Part shown: one piece after another, positions 1 to 13,850 of the stretch | Numbering within the stretch: the stretch's first letter is position 1 | How the letters are laid out: each line of letters opens with the position of its first letter | Source of the DNA: Prunus persica | Lineage: Eukaryota > Streptophyta > Magnoliopsida > Rosales > Rosaceae | NCBI RefSeq assembly: GCF_000346465.2 | Contig: NC_034011.1 | Coordinates: 26,161,941 to 26,225,940, forward strand | Length of the DNA: 64,000 nt | Reading direction: 5' to 3' | The notes under the pieces: model-generated | The model's database searches: none | Told to the model about the DNA's origin: nothing | The model's input: only the letters and a program-made list of their open reading frames with translations | Program-made: the position numbers and the translations under genes

Positions 1-275
1 TCCTGTGCATAAGTGCTTTGGGATACGAAAACCCTAATGTAACATAAATTTTCCCTTTTTAGGATCATAATTAAAGTAAAGAGTTCCATGTGTTTCATGA
101 AACTTGGGTAGAGATGGAGCAGGTCATCCGAGACATTGTATTTTAATTCATTTATCAGACATTTCTGTCATGTTGTTATGCATTGGGAAATGCCTTTGCT
201 TGTTGTGGTTTATATATTATAGTGCATACATTTGGGCATTTTAACCTACACAATGCATTTACTATCATCTTTCAG

Positions 276-3200
276 TTAAATCTGTCAATCACTGGAGGGA
301 GCTGTTTCTTGGAAGCTGTTGTGAACGATTCTCGAGTGCTAGAAGTCGTTCAACCCCAAAGAGGTTTACAATGCTCACAACTGATGCTGTCTCCTAAAGG
401 TATGGGGACGGCGCTTGTGACAGTTTACGATGTTGGACTTGCTCCTCCACTTGGAGCTTCTGCTGTGGTAATTTCTTTATTCTGCTCTATCACTTGTTCA
501 TAATTTTCCAGTTAATAGGTAACTTTTAAGTTGGTTTTTGTATTATCACCTCATTCACCTTACAAACAACGTTCATTTTCTATGCTGTTGAAAGTTATTG
601 TCTTTCTTTTACATTGAGTCCCTTTTTCTTCCTTGAAGTGTCAATTGTTTGATTTGGGTGATTAAGCTTCTCTGCTTAGTTTCAGTTGGAAATGATGCTT
701 ACCAAGTTAAGCTTAGATGCATGATAAATTTCCTCGATTACATATGTATGGAACTTTTGACTCGTTGTAAAATGGATTTTAACTCGGGATACTAAGAGAA
801 TAGTATCACATGTCTCTCAGCTTTGGGTATTTCAAAATCACATTTACCTGGAATATAAACTTGAACAGATTCTTGAAATTTGAAATTATGCCATCAAACT
901 CTTAGTGCCTGTTGCTTCAATTTCTTTTCTCATTTGTTATGCTTTTAGGCGGTCACAAACCTTTATCCTGAATGTTAAATATTGCTTGCTTTTGTAGACT
1001 AGTTTTTTTAATTTTTAATTTTTATAAAGGTGTGCGTTTTGTGTAGGTACAAGTTGTAGACATTGACTGGATAAAGATTGTGTCACCAGAAGAAATAAGC
1101 CTTATGGTACGTTTATCTGGTGTAATTATTATTTTGGTTATCTGGTATATTTTTTGCTCCACTGCAGAGCTACTGGGCAGTGAGAGGTAGCCTTCTCCTC
1201 TCCCCCACACCCCCCCAACCCCAAAAAAAAAAAAAAAATTATATATGTTCAGTGTGTAGCCATTCTGGATTTAATGATATCGTACTTTGATAATTTCAGG
1301 AAGGGGCGTCACAGACTATTGATTTGATGGCTGGGATAAGTGATGGGAGGACTTTCGACTCTTATCAGGTTTGAATTGACCTCATCTATTCGCTTCAGGA
1401 GTCTGGACTTATGTGTCTCTGTTTGTCTTTTGTGGCCTACAAGTGAATTTAGTGGAACACAATTAAGGGGTTTAGTTGTAGTTCTGTTTATTTTGGTAGA
1501 TCTCGACCTTGTTTGCTTTCTTGTCTGTGTGTTAAAGCTCAAGTTTGTAAGCCATATTCTTGTTTTATATCTTACATGTGAGAGGCTTCATGAGTTGGAA
1601 CCTTTTGTGCAGTTTGCCTACATGAATATTCATGTGCATGTTGAGGATCATATTATTGAGGTGTTAGACATTAATGATATCTCAAGAACAGGAGGTGGAT
1701 ATGTTAATATCCCGAAATTTAAGATTTTGGCTACACATCTTGGGATCACAACTTTCTTTGTAAGTTCACCGTTGTCCTTGTACCTATGTGTTACTATCTT
1801 TAGTATTCTTCAAATTGTCAAATCTTTTGTTGCGGTTTCTGAATGATGAAAGTTTACTGAAAGTACTTGAAATCAGGTGAGTGCTGTACAGCAATCTGGG
1901 CATGAAATTTTGAGTCAACCAATAATGGTGGAAGTGTATGCACCACCAATAATTCACCCACAAGACATTTTCCTTGTACCTGGTGCTGCTTATGTGGTAT
2001 GTTTCCGATATAAATCTCACCTTGTTTTTCCACCTTTCTGCATTTTTTTCTCTCTTAACAATGAGTTATTTATGCCCTTTGAGAATATCAATATGTAATA
2101 TGAAAAAGTGTTTGTGTAGTTGCTATTTTTCCTTTGAGAATATCAGTATGTAGTATGAAAAAGAGTTTGTGTAGTTGCTATTTTTCAGCTGTCTGCAATT
2201 AGTTGGAATTTAAGGTTGATTATGCTACACTTTTTATATATATAATATATAATTGTTGACTCCGAAGGCCCTGTATATACAAAATATGCATAGTCTTTCT
2301 TTCATGTTTCTTATAGGTATTTTAACAAGTTCATTCTCTTGTGCTTAGCTTACCGTGAAAGGAGGCCCAACCGTTGGTGTATATGTTGAATATATGAGTA
2401 TGAATGAGGAAATAGTGACAATGCATAGATCTTCAGGACGACTGTCTGCCATTTCACCTGGGAACACTGTAAGATATGATTGTATTGTAGCTGATACCAA
2501 TTTACCCTGTTCTTCTTAGCTATTTGTATGTGTTACTTATATTATATGATTTTACTATTTAATAGAAAAAAAATAAAGGCATGATATCATGGATTGACTA
2601 GCAACATGTCATTTTCAGGGTTTTTCATGACTATGTAGTCTGATTATTGGATGGGGTTTTTGTAAATGGACACCTGGTCTTTAAATTATCATGTGGGCAG
2701 TCGGGCACTTAAAAAATTTCAATCTGCTAGAGCATTATCTCTTTTTTTCTGTTAGTTTTTCCTTTACTTTTACGATCAGGTTGAGGTCACCATGTTTTAA
2801 ATCATAATATATAAATAAATCCTAATACTAACAGAAAGACAACCATTGTTTGAGCCCCATCTCACTTTATGCCTTCAAAAGGCAATGTTCATGTAAGACT
2901 TGGACCGAACATCCTGCTCATAATGGATGAGGCATATCTAGTTAGGTTTAGCTTTGGGACTTTTTGTCTCGTTGGGTCCTCTTCACAATTGTCACCAGAA
3001 CAGGAAGTTTCGGGTCTTTGGCTAGTTTTGTGTTAGAATTTTTTTTCTTTATTCTTATAATTTTTTTGATTTATTTATTAAAAAAATGTGTATTTACACT
3101 TCTGAGTTTAGGGTTTGCTGGTAATGCAAAATTTTGTGTAATCAAATGCATTTTTTACATATGCCCAGACTATTCGTGCCAGAGTCTTCAGAAATGGAGA

Positions 3201-6200
3201 TACTGTGATTTGTGAAGCATATGGCAGTGTTAAAGTAGGAGTTCCTTCTTCGGTGATATTGAATGCACAAAGCGAATTGCTTGGTGTTGGCCGTGAGATG
3301 CCTATTTATCCTTTGTTTTCGGAGGTAAGAATTACAAACTGAAGGTTATGCATCATCTCTTATCAGAATACTTACTTGTGGGTATCATCAGGGCGATTTG
3401 TTTTCTGTTTATGAGCTCTGCCAAAATTACCAGTGGACTGTAGAAGATGACAAGGTTACTACTTCCTGCATCTTTTTGCTCTGCCTGTGAATTCTCCCAT
3501 GTCAATGCTTGTGGATGACCAGATATTATGTCATTAATTAAAGAGTTTTTCTGTTTTCGTTGTCTAGGTATTGAGCTTTAATTTGTTAGAGCATTTGAAT
3601 GGTGAGAAGTATGCGACTCAGTTGGATCCTTCAGAAAAAATTCAGTTCCCTAGCCATATGAGTGAGGAAGAGCTTGGTTTTATCAAAGTAATGTTTGGAA
3701 GGTATACATTGTTTTATAATTGTTATGTACATCACATCTTTCCTTTCCAGCTTTTATTGGTATGTGCCCTGTCAGGCTGAACGGATAAACTGATTCTTCT
3801 TACTAGAATAATAAATTCCATCATATGGTCGACAGCAGATATATAAATTGCCATGAATTTTGAATATTCAAATATGAAGAAAATGCCAGACTAAAAAGAT
3901 GATGAAAATCTCTTAGTTAAAAAATCTTTCCATTTTTCCGTTTTCAGATCTACAGGGAGGACCAACATTGCAGTCTCGTTCTCATGTGAATTTATATCTT
4001 CTGGTTCTAAATCATGGACAAGATTTTACAATGCATCTTTATCAATATTGGTGGTGCCTGATCTCCCTCTTGCTCTTGGAGTCCCAATAACGTGGGTTCT
4101 TCCTCCTCATTATACTACAACAAGTATTTTACCTTCATCTTCAGAATCATATGGCCAAAGGGATAGTCAGAGTCACAAAGGAACTATTATGTATTCCTTA
4201 TTAAGAAATTTCCCTGACAAGAATGAAGGTGTGCAAAAGGATGCTATTTCCGTTGAAGGGGACAGAATAAAGACATCAGAGAGTAACAATCTTGCATGCA
4301 TTCAGGCAAAAGATCGTATCACGGGTAGAATTGAGATTGCTGCTTGTGTCAAAGTTGCCGAGGTATGAATATTAGTACCTGCTGATTGACACGATATATA
4401 AGGAACAAGCTTTCTTTTCAAATATGGTCACACACACACACACACACAGGACATAGTGGTATAGCTTCTGAGTGCTGGGGAAGTGCGATTCTTGGTTTTT
4501 GTCTAACCTTCACTTCTCAAGATTGCTGAAAGTTTTTAGGAAACAATGGTGAAGTATCTGCAATTTGATATTTTTGGTATGGGCCTTACATTTCTATCAA
4601 TTTTTGATGAGGTAGACTTACAAAAACTGAATCAGCATTCCAAATAGATTCTATTGAGAGTATCAATATCCCAGATTGCATATTCTAAGCCTTGCATCTC
4701 AATTATAGAATCTTGGGCCTCTTCACCATTGCCAATTTGTTTTGGATTGGATGCTCAGAGTAGACTTTACTTCAATGCAGTTTTGCACTTCTCAAAGTAG
4801 ATCCTTAACCACATAATCATTACAAAAGAAATTAAGATAAGCTAGGTAATGCTTCATTATAATCAATGTTCAAGTTTTGAGGTGCTTATTTATTGCCTTT
4901 TGTCCCCGTTCTTGACTTTATTGCTTATTCTAAGAGAAATGCATATTCTGGTCAGGTGTCTCAAATAAGAATTACAAACAAGGAGGAGGTACCATTTCAC
5001 GGGATTAATCTTGCTGTTGGTGCTGAACTTTCTCTTCCAGTAGTCTATCTTGATGCACTAGGTATTAATGTTTCAGTTATATTAATTAAAATTGGTACTG
5101 TACTGTACTTGGTAAAAAAAAAAAAACGGTGTTTCAAATTTGAGTCTAAGTCTTTTGTGGTTTTTCTTTGACTAGGAAACCCTTTCTATGAAGCATATGG
5201 CGCTGTTCTCTTTGATGTTGTAACCAACTTTCCGGATGTTGTGTCCATAAACAAAAACAACACACATGGTGGCAGTAGAAATATCCATCTTAAGGTCTCG
5301 TTGATTCCAAGTTCTTTTTTTCCTACTCAAATAGCTCCATGCAAGAAGCTGTGAGATATATTAATCAAGCAACATGCATTTATGTAGACAAGAACTAGCT
5401 GAGTGAAAGTACAGCAGCATATTTTAGTATCCGTTTGATTTTCTCAAGCCTTATGCTGATGCCTGTTTTTCAAATTTATGGTTGAAGGCAATGCAGCATG
5501 GTAGAGCTCTTGTGCGAATATCCATTGATCGTATTCCTCAGAAGTCGGACTATATCCTGATATCAGTGGGTGCCCATATACATCCTCAAAACCCGGTTCT
5601 TCATATAGGAGGTCATCTTAACTTCAGCATTGAAGGTAGGTTATGGCAAACATGTACCTTGGAATTCATTTGTTGCATATTGTTACAAGTCTTGACATGT
5701 TTCATTGATCAATTTGTCTTGTTTGTTAAAGGTTTCAGAATTTATTTTTTCTTTTTTTCCCTATGGATTATTGTACCTTATATGGACCCTTTTGAGTAAG
5801 GCATGTTGGCTCTTAATCTAGTTTCGTTACAGCAGTAGATCATCGAAAGGGTTTTCAAGGAAGTGCAGTCAAGTGCTAATGTTTCTTATTGCAATAGCTC
5901 AACCATGCACAAATTGGATAAAATTTTGTAAAAAATTCTTCACGCAAATGCACCTCCTATGTAAATAAATTCATAATTACCGAAATCCCATTGACATCTC
6001 CTCTTCTTTTTCTGAAATATTTTACGAAAATGTACTTTTGTTAAATATATTCTTTATTGTCATATGTGCATTACTCATTTGTATCTTTTGCTATATGGAA
6101 ACTCATCCTCCTTAAGTTGAGGTCACAAATTATAATGGGTTTGCTTCTCTAGGTTTTTTTTTGGGGGGGATGCATACTAATGATTGGTGCTGCACTCTCA

Positions 6201-9200
6201 GGCAATTTCTTCCATGCAGTACAATTAGATGTGGAAATATCACTTTGTAGTTTTATGCTTCACATATGTGGAAGAAAAGTTAATCACGCACATTAGAAAG
6301 AAACATTTCCTGAGGTTCTAAATGACATTCTTTGTGAATTTTCCACGTATAGAAGTTTGAAGACAAAGGTTGATCAAGTTTCCCTCTCCACCTCACCTCC
6401 CAGTGACATGTTACATTGTTTATCTTGATTGATAGGTTTAAATGATATACTTTCTGGCCAGTGGAGTACTGCCAATGGAAGTGTTATATCTGTGTCCCCA
6501 TTGTCTGGAGTAGCTGAAGTAGTGGGGGAAGGTACAACCCAAGGTAAACAAATACTCTTATGTTCTGTTGGATCTACTGGTCTAGACAAATTTATGTAAA
6601 TGTATCTCAACCCCGTGATTTTTTGTAAATGATAAGTTGATTATGATGATACAAAATTTCACATTCATAAGTTCTTTCTTGTGAACAGTATTTTTTGAAG
6701 CTTCAAGTTTGAAGCTGCGAACAGCTGTAGTAGTGCTAACAGAGGATATTGTATCTGTGGATGCTCCAAGAGAGACACTAACAAATGTTCCCGTCCCTAC
6801 CAAAGGATATAACTTCTCTGTGAAGATCAGGTTTGTAAACCATGAATGTTGGATATGGATATAGGATGTCGGACTCAGCAACTCTCTGCAATTTAGACAA
6901 TTAGACATGATTACATATGCATGTCTTATTAAATCTATAAAGTTGGCGCGTATATTTTCCACTTTAGTGAGCATTTACATGCAGCAGAAGAATAGCTAGC
7001 AGTAGCATCATGAAAAAAAAGTTTCTTAACAGAATAAGTAGAAAGAGGTAGACCTTTCTTATCCTACATATTTTACCGTAGAATAAATATGAATTGTTTT
7101 GGATTCCAGAAGAAGTTCAACACTCAGAGTAAGACCGTGGTATCAATTTTAATGCATAATTTTCAAGGAATCACAATTTAACCGTTTAGCAAACTAATGC
7201 CTGGCATGTGGTCAGTTATCCGGAGAAATTCAACACATAGAAGTGCAATTGAATGCTGAAGACATTGATTAGCAGATATGGTTGCTTGTAAAATTTGTTA
7301 TATCTTTAAGATATTTACATATACTAAGTAAAAAATTGTTCTATCATTTATGTATGCATAACCTGGAATAGCTTATAGATAACATAATATCTACCGCCTC
7401 CCACTTCATATTCCCTATTTTGGGTTGTATATTTATATAAATATATAAATACATGTTTGCATGATTTTTAGAATACATATATGCATGATTTTTAGAATCA
7501 TTCTGCATGCCTTCTTCATCATTAATATCTTTGTACAGTTCATAGGATACATAGGCTAAAAAATGGCCTTTCTTTTGTTATTGATATTTTTTTGGGGACA
7601 GAAGAATAGAAGTAATAGTTCTCAAGAAATGTCTGATAATGTTTTCACCTTTTTCTATTTGTTTCAAAGCAATAATTACGACAAGTTTAAGGCTCTTGGA
7701 AACATGAAGGGACTCCAGTATGACTGTAGAGTGGACCCGCCTTTTGTTGGGTACATTTCTCTCTTACTCTACTGGCTCACTTGTTTATAAATATACTTAG
7801 TTGTCCTTATTGAGCTTTACTATTTTTTTTCTCTTCGTGGACTACAGGTATGCAAAGCCGTGGTTGGATCTTGATACCGGTAACTCATACTGCCTCTTTT
7901 TCCCTTACTCACCAGAGCATTTGGTTCGTTTGATACCCAAGTCCAAGGATATGAAACCAGATATTTCTGTTTCCATCAATGCTTCATTGAGAGGAGCTGA
8001 TCATGTTTCAGGATCTGCTTCTGCTCTTTTTGTTGGAGGGTTTTCCATATTGGAGATGGGCAAGGTAGTGACGTATTCTGAAACATTGTAAATGGCTCCT
8101 ATAAGTCCTTGATATCAGGAGTCCCTTCAAACTTATACAATAAAAATCAAAACAATGGTAATAGTGTTTGATGTAGTTGTTGCTTGAATGTTTCAGGATT
8201 CAATGCAGTTGAATCTGACCCCATACTCTAACAAGACTATTATAACAATCCTGGGCAACATAGGTAAGACCTAAGTAGACAGGATGCATTTCCTGCAACC
8301 ACACATGTGCATGCTCCTGGCCACCATGCATTATTTGAGTTTAATTAAGGTTCTGGATTCTGATGTCATCAGTTGTTTTTTTCTGATTGTAGATGTTGAA
8401 ATTTATTGGCATGAGCGGGAGTCATTACTCATTACTCGCATCCATACAGAAGGTTTTGGGATCGGTGGACGTGCAAAATATGAGGTGAGTACTGATTGCT
8501 TAAATTTTGCTTAAAATTTCGGTTGCATTTCAACGGAGATGTTTGGGTCTTTTGTACAAATGAGAAAAAAATCATTGGTTCTTAATGATACTTGGATATT
8601 GCTTCAGAGAAAGAAAGAGAAAACACAAAAAGAAAGTTTTATTATTGGTAAAAATTTTCCTTTTGGAAGGAGAGTAAAAGTTAGTTTTTGAAAATATTAA
8701 AAGTAATACAAGCAATTCCTTGTTTCCAAATCCTATTTATCCTTCTATTGTGCAGCAATCTACCGACTGAATAGAAAGTGCAACAATGCTTAGCACAACA
8801 GTTTAATTTCATTTCCGTATGTTGATTTTGATATCTTTCACGAATTATGGTACTTGTCCATTTTAGGTGAAAATGCTGGGAGCCAAAAGATTCACAGATA
8901 CAATTTTCATCACACTCCCAGCCAATGGTGAATCTTTTTTTTCTCCCTAATTCTTGATCTTACTACACTCTAGGAGACAAGGTGGATCTTTAAGTATTCT
9001 TGGAACGAGGTTATACAAATTTATGTCTCGTATGCAGGTCAGAGTGTGGAAATCGACGTTAGCTGTGACCCCGGAGAAAGAACAGCATCTGAAACTACCA
9101 TTAATTATACCCTTTGGACAACGGTGCTTGGATGTCTTGCTCTATTGATTTTGACAGTGGTTGTCTCCATATGTTATTTGGACAGACCGGATAGATCTCC

Positions 9201-9396
9201 CCAAACATCCATTAATGTTCCTGCTACTCCAAGTATTGCAGCCCCAGTCACACCTGATCGTAGCAGCCCAGCTATCGGGAGTGAATCTCCCCGAACACCT
9301 CAGCCTTTCATAGATTATGTAAGGAGAACAATAGACGAAACCCCGTACTACAGGCGAGAGCCTCGGAGGAGGGTTAATCCACAGAATACTTTCTAG
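276..9396 (+). CDS. GP210: Nuclear pore complex protein GP210 (NUP210), C-terminal part, 5' truncated by window
   Basis: Twenty-one exons can be joined in one frame and encode the last 991 residues: 276-467, 1047-1106, 1300-1368, 1613-1759, 1877-1996, 2349-2468, 3169-3324, 3392-3454, 3568-3701, 3948-4362, 4956-5061, 5176-5294, 5488-5635, 6436-6543, 6689-6830, 7670-7750, 7848-8064, 8197-8263, 8393-8484, 8867-8927 and 9038-9396. The product is a long beta-rich luminal domain, then one hydrophobic segment near the end (TVLGCLALLILTVVVSICYL), then a short basic tail ending RRRVNPQNTF. This is the layout of gp210/POM210, the integral pore-membrane nucleoporin that anchors nuclear pores with its large part in the perinuclear space. 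The tail (IDETPYYRRE) is the form I recall from plant GP210 (Arabidopsis EMB3012). The first exons lie left of the window. No frame break was seen. Introns hold a (CA)n tract and a 55-bp duplication. Confidence 0.93.
2076..2185. repeat. 55-bp tandem duplication in a GP210 intron
   Basis: Two adjacent copies beginning CCTTTGAGAATATCA (2076 and 2131) differ by only a few substitutions and lie inside the intron between exons ending at 1996 and starting at 2349. This looks like a recent local duplication with no coding effect. Confidence 0.85.
4431..4450. repeat. (CA)n microsatellite in GP210 intron
   Basis: About nine to ten CA units in the intron after the exon ending at 4362. It is an ordinary simple repeat, possibly polymorphic. 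Confidence 0.85.
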
Positions 9397-10092
9397 CTTC
9401 TTAGACTGTCATTAACAAGTTAGATAGGACACTCGGTCTCTCAGAATGATGTACGGAGCCCATGTAAATGCAAGTGCTGCTGACTCTGCTGAGAGCCAGA
9501 GGCATTCTTGTCCAAATTTTGGTGTATTTCATGTACGTTCGAGGAAGTTAATGTATTTATACTCGTATCTCTAAAAGTGGAAAAGTAATGGATTTTAAGA
9601 TTTAAATCTTAAGATCATGCTGTGATGTTCTCTTAGAAGGCACGCCCCTTCACCCGAAGAAGAAATTGGAGTGGTTCATCAACTATTTTTCTAAACTTTT
9701 TGTGCAATTTTCTTTACATTTTTTCCCATCGCTTTTACGTAACATTGAATTGGGAAAAAAAAAAAAAAAAAAAAACTGGTATTTGTTGAAGTTTTGTTAA
9801 TTAATTTAAAATAATTAGACTATTACTTGTATCAAAAATAAAAAACTAAAAAAAGCAGCCCCTCTTTTTTAACAAGACAAAAAAAAAAAATAGGAAAACA
9901 CTATAGAATCGCAATATATCTTAAACTCAAATGCCGTGAGAGGGTTTAAGAGCCTCGGCACCAAATACTGAACAGAATACACTTGAGTTTGGTCCTTTTC
10001 AGTCTTCGTCTTGTGTCTAGGGCTAACTAACTTCTTCTTCTTCTTCTTTGGAGGAGCTCTCTGTGTATACTTTGAGTCAAAATTCAAAATCC

Positions 10093-12304
10093 ATGGATTC
10101 GCAGACTAACGATGCCAACCTTGACGGTGAAGCTCACGACATTAACAGGTCAGACCACAGAGATGAGGTGGAGGATGAAGATTACAAGTCTCAACCTCAT
10201 ACTGGCGACGGAGCCAGTCCTGGGTAATCTCTCTTTCTCCTCTCCTCCACTTTTAGCCCCCGTTTGGTTCCTCAGAAAATTTGGGCAAAACCAAGACAAA
10301 AACGAATCTCAGCTAGTTATTTTTTCTGTAATTCCGTAGGAAAATCTTTATAGGGGGTTTGGCCAGAGAGACAACTACAGGTAGGGTTTTCTTTTTCTTC
10401 CCTTTTTTTTGGAGCTAATTGCAGTGTTTTTCTAATTATTAGGGTTTCTGATTGTAAATCTTTTGTGGTAATGCAGCGCAATTTATAAAGCATTTCGGCA
10501 AATACGGTGAAATTATAGATTCAGTGATAATGAAGGACCGGAAAACAGGGCAGCCCCGTGGGTTCGGTTTTGTGACCTATGCAGACCCCTCTGTCGTTGA
10601 TAAAGTCATTGACGAAACTCATGTTATCAATGGCAAACAAGTAAGCTTTTTTACTTTTATTCGCTCACAATCTTGAGTTGCATACTTTCTTTGTCATAGT
10701 TACCTGCTTTATGGTCTTTGTTTTTTATATTTTGTAGGTGGAAATCAAGCGCACAATACCGAGGGGAGCAATGGGGTCTAAGGATTTCAAGACTAAGAAG
10801 ATTTTCGTGGGTGGAATTCCAACAACCGTGAATGAAGGTGATCTTTTTTCTTTTCAGTTTTTGGTTTTTCTTTCATTATATAGTTGTTGAGGTACTTATT
10901 TATTGTTTGTAAATGGGCAGATGAGTTTAGTGACTTCTTTTCACAGTTTGGAGAGGTCAAGGAGCATCAGATTATGCGAGACCACTCCACCGGTCGCTCC
11001 CGTGGCTTTGGATTTATTACCTTTGACACAGAGCAATCAGTTGACGAACTCTTGGACAAGGGGAACAAGCTTGAGTTCGCTGGAGCTCAGGTGAGCTATG
11101 TACTGAATATAGCCTATGCTTGCAATTATCTTACATGGTGCAGATCCTGAAATAGTTATTATGTGCATTAGCTATTGTATTGGTTGCAGTTAGCATGTGT
11201 TTGTCAAATTTTGCGTTGATGTTCGACATATCCTCTTTAATGTCAAGTACTGGTGTCATTCATGGGAGGCCAGCTCAGTATCTTGATTATCAAGATTTCA
11301 TGTTTATTGCATGTGTTGTTGTTCTCATGTTGGCAATTGATTTTTTGCTTCCTTCATATGTGCCTGCTTGCAAGACCTCATGATAAAATTATAATTCCAG
11401 TTTGCTTTTTAATTTTTTTCTTCAGTTGGTGGATGTTGAATAATAGTTCCATTATGGGTTGCGCTAGTTTGTTGCTTAGTTCAGTATAGTACCTGTAGAT
11501 TACTGAAAGTTCCTGTTGCTTTATTTATTTTTGAAGTGATGGAATAAGGGACCATATACAAATGCTTGACCAAACAAAACTGAGGTGGAATTTATTGTGC
11601 ACAAGAAAATAGTTTACATGTACTCTACAGCTGTGGGGTGAACAGGGTGAACATGCAGTTGTGGGAGAAATCTGGAATTCTTATATGGATCCAATTATGT
11701 TTTTACTAGATGCATCTTTGATCAATCAAGAGGCTTGATGATTTAGATTTTCATCTCTCATTTCTTGTAGGTGGAGATTAAAAAGGCAGAGCCAAAGAAG
11801 CCAAACCTACCTGCAGCCCCATCTAAACGTTACAGCGATTCTCGGCCTGCATATGGTGGTGGGTACGGAGATAGCTATGGGGGATTTGGAGGTGGCGGTT
11901 ATGGTGCTGCAGGTGGTTATAGGTCAACTGCGGCCTATGGTGGTAGGGGAGGCAGTGCATATGGAGGATATAGTGGAAATGAATTTGGCGGCTATGGAGT
12001 ATATGGAGGCGGTGGTGGTGGTGGGGGTATAGGGGCGTATAGGGGAGAATCATCCATAGGATACTCGGGCCGTTATGGAGGAGCCTATAGCAGAGGTTAT
12101 GATCTAGGAGGCGGTTATGGTGGAGCTGGTGAGAGTTATGGGGGATATGGAAGTGCTGGTGGTGCAGCTGGTGGTGGTTACGGGAGTGGTTATGATGCAG
12201 GTTTTGGAGGTGGCTACGGAGGTGGTAGTGGAGCTTCCTTTTATGGTAGTAGAGGGGGATATGGTGGTACAGGTAGCGGTCGATATCATCCATATGGGAG
12301 GTAG
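10093..12304 (+). CDS. HLP1: HLP1-like hnRNP A/B-type RNA-binding protein (two RRMs, glycine-rich tail)
   Basis: Exons 10093-10223, 10340-10380, 10477-10640, 10738-10837, 10921-11090 and 11771-12304 join to 379 residues. After an acidic N-terminus, RRM1 starts near residue 45 with RNP2 KIFIGG and has RNP1 [11 protein letters not shown]2 starts near residue 133 with KIFVGG and has RGFGFITF. Residues from about 217 onward are rich in GGY, GYGG and SYGG, an hnRNP A/B-style low-complexity tail encoded by one exon. Such proteins bind pre-mRNA in the nucleus. Arabidopsis HLP1 affects poly(A)-site choice and flowering. The position directly after GP210 matches the Arabidopsis order At5g40480-At5g40490 as I recall it, which supports HLP1 over other RBP families. 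The start is the first ATG after the 5' leader, followed by MDSQTND. A retained 680-bp intron precedes the last exon. The ortholog name is inference; the family call is firm. Confidence 0.93.
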
Positions 12305-12872
12305 AAGGTTTGTTGTATTTTAGGACTAAAGAAGTCTTGCAGCCAAACGCAAAGGTGTTGTTTGTAGCTCTTGGCTTCAAGTCTACTCTACTGGCTTATG
12401 TTCCAGTTTCTTTTATTTTTGTGTCAAAGATGTTCCATATTTACCTTAGTTTAATTCTTTTTATTTCTTTGAAGGATCAATTTCCATTTTACCCTTTTCT
12501 GTACCAAGACTACGAGATCAAAGGGACCTGGTTCTTTCTTATTTATCTGCCAATTATCAGTAACAGGCTGCACATTGTGCAGATGTTTGCATTAGACTCG
12601 TTCTCCGAAGATATTTCTTCTTCTTTTTGTAGGATCACTCTACCATTTATGGTAATGATTCCTTGACCTCACCCCTTGGAGATTATCTTACAAAATTCTC
12701 AACTGGTTTGCTACTTTTTGGTTGGGAAATAAGTCCACATCGTTCTATCTTTCTTGCCCTTTTTCCCTGGCAAGAAACAGAAAATTGTTGTTTGTGGTTT
12801 AAAAATAAATAAAAAATCTCACATGTGCCAGATGACACGAATTTCTTCTTGTGGTTTCCAAGCACGCACATT
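12305..12872. other. 3' UTR and spacer after the HLP1-like gene
   Basis: T-rich sequence continuing from the stop codon. Open frames here have no protein-like composition. I read it as the 3' UTR followed by spacer up to the triplicated repeat. Confidence 0.6.
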
Positions 12873-13320
12873 TGAATTTCTTCTCTCTCTTTGACGAATT
12901 GATTTGGGTTTATGTAATGTATGTAATTTAGGGGCTGTTTGCAGTACTTCTGAAAGGGCTAAAAATATTTCGTAACAACTAAAAGCAATTTTGATAGTCT
13001 TTGCCATAAAAATTTATAAGCGAATTTCTTCTCACTCTCTTAGACGAATTGATTTGGGTTTATGTAATGCATGTAATTTAGGGGCTGTTTGGAGTACTTC
13101 TGAAAGGGCTAAAAATGTTTCGTAACAACTAAAAGCAATTTTGATAGTCTTTGCCAGAAAAATTTATAAGTGAATTTCTTCTCACTCTCCTAGACGAATT
13201 GATTTGGGTTTATGTAATGTGTGTAATTTAGGGGTTGTTTGGAGTACTTCTGAAAGGATTAAAAATGTTTCGTAACAATTAAAAGCAATTTTGATAGTCT
13301 CTGCCAGAAAAATTTATACG
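12873..13320. repeat. Three tandem copies of a 150-bp unit
   Basis: The segment GATTTGGGTTTATGTAATG recurs at 12901, 13051 and 13201, exactly 150 bp apart. Copies are about 12873-13020, 13021-13170 and 13171-13320, and are nearly identical along their length. Each holds the sequence GGGGCTGTTTG(G/C)AGTACTTC, which resembles one end of a hAT-type miniature transposon. The third copy runs on into the body of the element described separately. Confidence 0.9.
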
Positions 13321-13567
13321 TGCTTTTGGGTTACAAAAGTGCTTTATGAAAAACCACGTGCTAGGTGTTTTCTCAAGAATCGCTTCTCAGGAAAGCAGGT
13401 GGGTTTTTAATAAAATTAAGCAATTCTAAAAAAGTGCTTATGAACAGAAGTGCTGTTTCATAATAAGCACTTGGATTTTCCAAAAAAAAACAATCATGTA
13501 ATAGAAGCACTTCTAAAAAAACGCTTATAAACAAAAGTGTTCCTACATAAACATTCCAAACGGGCCT
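13231..13567. mobile_element. MITE-like non-autonomous DNA element (probable hAT type)
   Basis: The left end reads GGGGCTGTTTGGAGTACTTC and the right end ATTCCAAACGGGCC, an imperfect terminal inverted repeat (GGNNNGTTTGGA). Between them are repeated AAGTGCTT and AGCACTT motifs in both orientations, as in many plant hAT MITEs, and no coding capacity. A clean target-site duplication was not found, partly because the left end is triplicated. The class is inferred from the ends alone. Confidence 0.55.
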
Positions 13568-13850
13568 TAGTGTTTCTATTACATTTGGTTTTTTAATAAC
13601 TTTTCTCTTGATACAATCAAATATTGGGAAAATGTTTGTAAACGTTCAAAGTCAAAAGTGGTCAAATAGCATTTCTCACTTTTCTGTTAAAAGAGGTGTG
13701 GTGTCCGATTGAAATAAGTTGATAATTCAGTGGCGCCCGAGAAATTAACGCCCCCCAACAAAAATCGGAACTATTTTTTTTCTGGCATTATTTCCCTTTC
13801 TCCGACCTGGTCTGCCTCTCAAGTATCTGCCGCAGAGAGCTCGAGAGAGA

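Noticed and set aside
1340..1846. 168-residue frame in the GP210 region
   Set aside because: It is an exon (1613-1759) plus readthrough of both flanking introns. The exon alone joins correctly to its neighbours.
11823..12380. 185-residue minus-strand frame opposite the last HLP1-like exon
   Set aside because: It is rich in His, Leu and Tyr only because it is the reverse complement of glycine- and tyrosine-rich repeats. It is a shadow of the real exon.
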